Assembly: GCA_963575745.1 (NCBI GenBank)
Contig: CAUYUJ010015497.1
Location: 113,566-177,565 of the forward strand
From: Prorocentrum cordatum
Lineage: Eukaryota > Sar > Dinophyceae > Prorocentrales > Prorocentraceae
Direction of reading: 5' to 3'
Length of the DNA: 64,000 bases
Part shown: piece after piece, positions 62,051 through 64,000 of the stretch
Layout of the letters: every line of letters starts with the position of its first letter
How positions within the stretch are numbered: the stretch's first letter is position 1
Notes under the pieces: generated by a model
Seen by the model: the letters and a program-made list of their open reading frames with translations, nothing else
Databases searched by the model: none
What the model was told of the DNA's origin: nothing
Program-made: the position numbers and the translations under genes

Positions 62051-62874
62051 TCATGCAAAGCGCGCCGCGGAGGCGAAACCAACGCGGCCCCCGAGCCATG
62101 CCGTCGCGTGGCCTTTATGGAACTTATCGCATCGGTGACGTTTCGTCCCGCGGTCGTCGGGCACAGCGTCCGCGCGAATCTCGAAGCGCGCAGCCGTCGA
62201 AGTGCAGACGGAAACGGCGAGCGCGCGCAGCCGTCGAAATGCCGGGTGCTGTCCCGGCCGCGCGGCCGATCGCTTGCGCGGGAAGAACACCTCCCAAGCC
62301 GATTTAAGATGGAGCGCGCCGGCGCGGGACCGACTGACCACAAGGGCCACTGTGGAAGCCCCACATGAAGAAGAAACGCTCCAGCGCGAGCGCCGCGTGA
62401 GGAATTGGCAGGGCGCTGGAGGATGCTGAAGTGTCATGCCCGCGTAAGTCGGGCAAGCTCCGCGTCTGGGGAGTGGCGCTCGTGGAACCCACCGCGGGCG
62501 CGGGGGCCGCTGGCGCAGACCGTGCCGCAACCGCGGCGAGGGCCCGCTGCTCTCCCTTGGGGGCCGTGGCGCGCGGCTGCGCTGGCGGCTGAGAAGAAGG
62601 GCCTGGCGGCAAACGTCGCCGCGGGCGCGGCGGCGCAATCGCGAACCCGCTGCGCGAGGCAGCGCAGCCCGCCACGAGGACGCCCTCTCCAACTGAGCGG
62701 GGTCCCCGGGGGAGCCTCTGGCCCCCTCCCCGCCCCCCGCGCCGCCTTTCCGCGGCGCCCTCCTCCCCTCCCCCGTTCGGCCGCGATTTGGGATACTTTT
62801 TTGGCCCCGATTTTAACAACTTGCTTGGCCTCCCTTCCGCGGAAAAGCATTTCCGACCAAGATGTTTCAGCCAT
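62051..62874 (-). CDS. Possible minus-strand gene with ATG at 62,874
   Basis: ATG at 62,872-62,874 begins ETSWSEMLFRGREAK, QVVKIGAKKVSQIAAERG and then a Gly/Arg-rich stretch. Further on, protein-like pieces in other frames include LALERFFFMWGFHSGPCGQS and ARFEIRADAVPDDRGTKRHR with CDKFHKGHATAWLGGRVGF, ending at a stop at 62,051. Frame switching resembles that of the locus at 11-27 kb. Unrecognised. Confidence 0.4.
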
Positions 62875-62949
62875 TAAATCAATAAGAAAAACACAATGTT
62901 CAACATCGTGGGTAGTTTCGTGGGGCCTTAAAGGGGGACGCAGACTCGT

Positions 62950-63075
62950 AGCCGAAAATCGCGGGCTAAATCTTGCCCGAAATTGTAAGCAGAATCGTGT
63001 GCGAAATTGCGGGCGAAATCGTGGCTGAAATCGTGGGCGAAATCGCGGGCGCAGAATCGCGGGCGTGCCTGGCGC
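62950..63075 (+). repeat. 12-mer GCGAAATCGTGG repeat
   Basis: About nine degenerate units, such as GGGCGAAATCGTGGCTGAAA, at 12-bp spacing. Confidence 0.8.
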
Positions 63076-63119
63076 GCGGGCATATTAAGCATGCGTACCC
63101 GCGCAACACCAGTGACGGT

Positions 63120-63285
63120 AAGGAAAAGAGGAAGAGGAGGGAGCGGCAGAGGCAACAGGAGGGCCAGCAACAACAGCGGGAAGAGAAAAGAAGAGGAAAC
63201 ATCAGCAGGAGAGGAGGAGAGAAGGACTCGGCGAAATTGGCCCGCCGACTCGTCGCGCGCCTCATAGCACACTGGACATGCTTCT
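63120..63285. other. AG-rich stretch
   Basis: Purine-rich with CAACAACAGCGGG. No gene supported. Confidence 0.4.
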
Positions 63286-63289
63286 CGGG

Positions 63290-63470
63290 GGAAACTCGCC
63301 AGCCCAACGGGCCAGAGGCGTGCGAAGATCTCCGGCGACTGCTTCACAGTAGCTCGACTTCGCGCGCGCGGGGCGGCTGGCCCCCAGACGCAAAGTACCC
63401 CGGTCAGGTCGGGCCACCGATTTTTTCCCATCTGGGCGCGGCACTCAGGCGCCCCAAAGCGATCCATCAG
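63290..63470 (+). repeat. ~190-bp leader repeat, copy 2
   Basis: Aligned with 60,910-61,100; followed by diverged GGCCCCAAGAGGCGC sequence. Confidence 0.8.
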
Positions 63471-63758
63471 GGCCCCAAGAGGCGCACAAAGGCTCAGAGT
63501 CGTCGAGCGATCGGTCCCGGACACCCGCGATGGCTTCCAGGCGGCCCACGACGCGCACAATACCCTCGAGGAGGCCACCGCGAGCTGGAACGATACCCGA
63601 AAACGCGGTTCTGAACTTAAGAAAAACTGTAGCAGAGAAACGAAGCGGAAACAGACCGGAGGTGACACAATTCAGCCTGGCGAAGGACCCAACCATATGC
63701 ACTTGTGAATACCGCAATTGTGAATACCATCTTCGCCCGCGCTCCCTATGTGGCCACG

Positions 63759-64000
63759 GCTCCCCGCTGGAGCCCGACATGCTCAGGAACACGTTCGTGG
63801 CCGTCTTCGCGGGCGCCGACGACGACAAGGGCGGCGTCCCTCTGACCGAAGAGCAGAAGCAGGAGAGTGCTTTGAGAGCCATGAGGGAGAAGGTGGCGTT
63901 GCACGTCGACAAGGCGGAGTACGACGCCCAGGCGGGGTTGTTGCAGCAGCACAACTATTGGGCCACGATCCTCGTGAGGGGTGTGCCGAAATGGCCCGAG
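63759..64000 (+). CDS. Coding-like block inserted in the ~90-bp repeat, runs off window
   Basis: A plus frame reads SPLEPDMLRNTFVAVFAG, then KGGVPLTEEQKQESALRAMR and KVALHVDKAEYDAQAGLLQQ with ATG at 63,779. It is strongly protein-like and stays open to the window end. The block 63,759-63,955 lies between TATGTGGCCACG (63,747-63,758) and TATTGGGCCACG (63,956-63,967), both versions of the repeat unit's TATGGGGCCACG. It could be an exon whose flanks are repeat-derived introns, or a captured gene piece. GTGAGG at 63,974 is a possible splice donor. Confidence 0.5.

Overview
The window looks like nuclear DNA of a dinoflagellate-type protist, possibly a Prorocentrum-like species with a large GC-rich genome. 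It is mostly GC-rich repeat, with long purine/pyrimidine tracts, many short inverted-repeat elements and few, scattered coding segments. A minus-strand fragment at 44.3-45.3 kb resembles the Cys-rich/membrane N-terminal part of dinoflagellate retroelement polyproteins as I remember them. I found no spliced-leader sequence, rRNA, tRNA or prokaryotic operon, so the taxonomic call is an inference. Nearly all long open frames here are stop-free simple repeats and are not annotated as genes.

Layout. 0-10 kb: GGA and CT tracts, a 400-bp higher-order repeat with 10-11 bp internal phasing, a palindrome cluster, a transposon-like insertion upstream of a plausible plus-strand exon (4.64-5.04 kb), and a duplicated 12-mer satellite with its tail. 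10.9-27.0 kb: a chain of protein-like minus-strand segments, probably one long gene with an ATG at 27,006. Three copies of a composite element (hexamer array plus 73-bp array between inverted repeats) lie between its coding segments. The reading phase changes repeatedly where there is no room for an intron, so the locus is either decayed or carries assembly indels. 27-40 kb: 42-bp satellite, GGA/GAC/CTC tracts, interspersed repeats and inverted-repeat insertions. 40-46 kb: a coding-like segment at 40.2 kb, minus-strand coding remnants, the retroelement fragment and an AT-rich island. 46-60 kb: further interspersed families, a 90-bp palindrome insertion, a ~90-bp satellite and a cluster of a 150-170 bp inverted-repeat family. 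60-64 kb: more of the phased GCCCAAGA repeat, a possible minus-strand gene start at 62,874, and a coding-like block running off the end.

The main result is the mobile-element record. Several unrelated-looking short inverted-repeat families can be delimited to the base by target-site duplications: 5 bp for three families (TTCTG, GTGCA, TGCGA and ATACC are exact), 8 bp for one family in four copies, and about 12 bp for another. The composite elements near 11-17 kb carry subterminal inverted repeats that change in step between copies, with probable 8-bp duplications.
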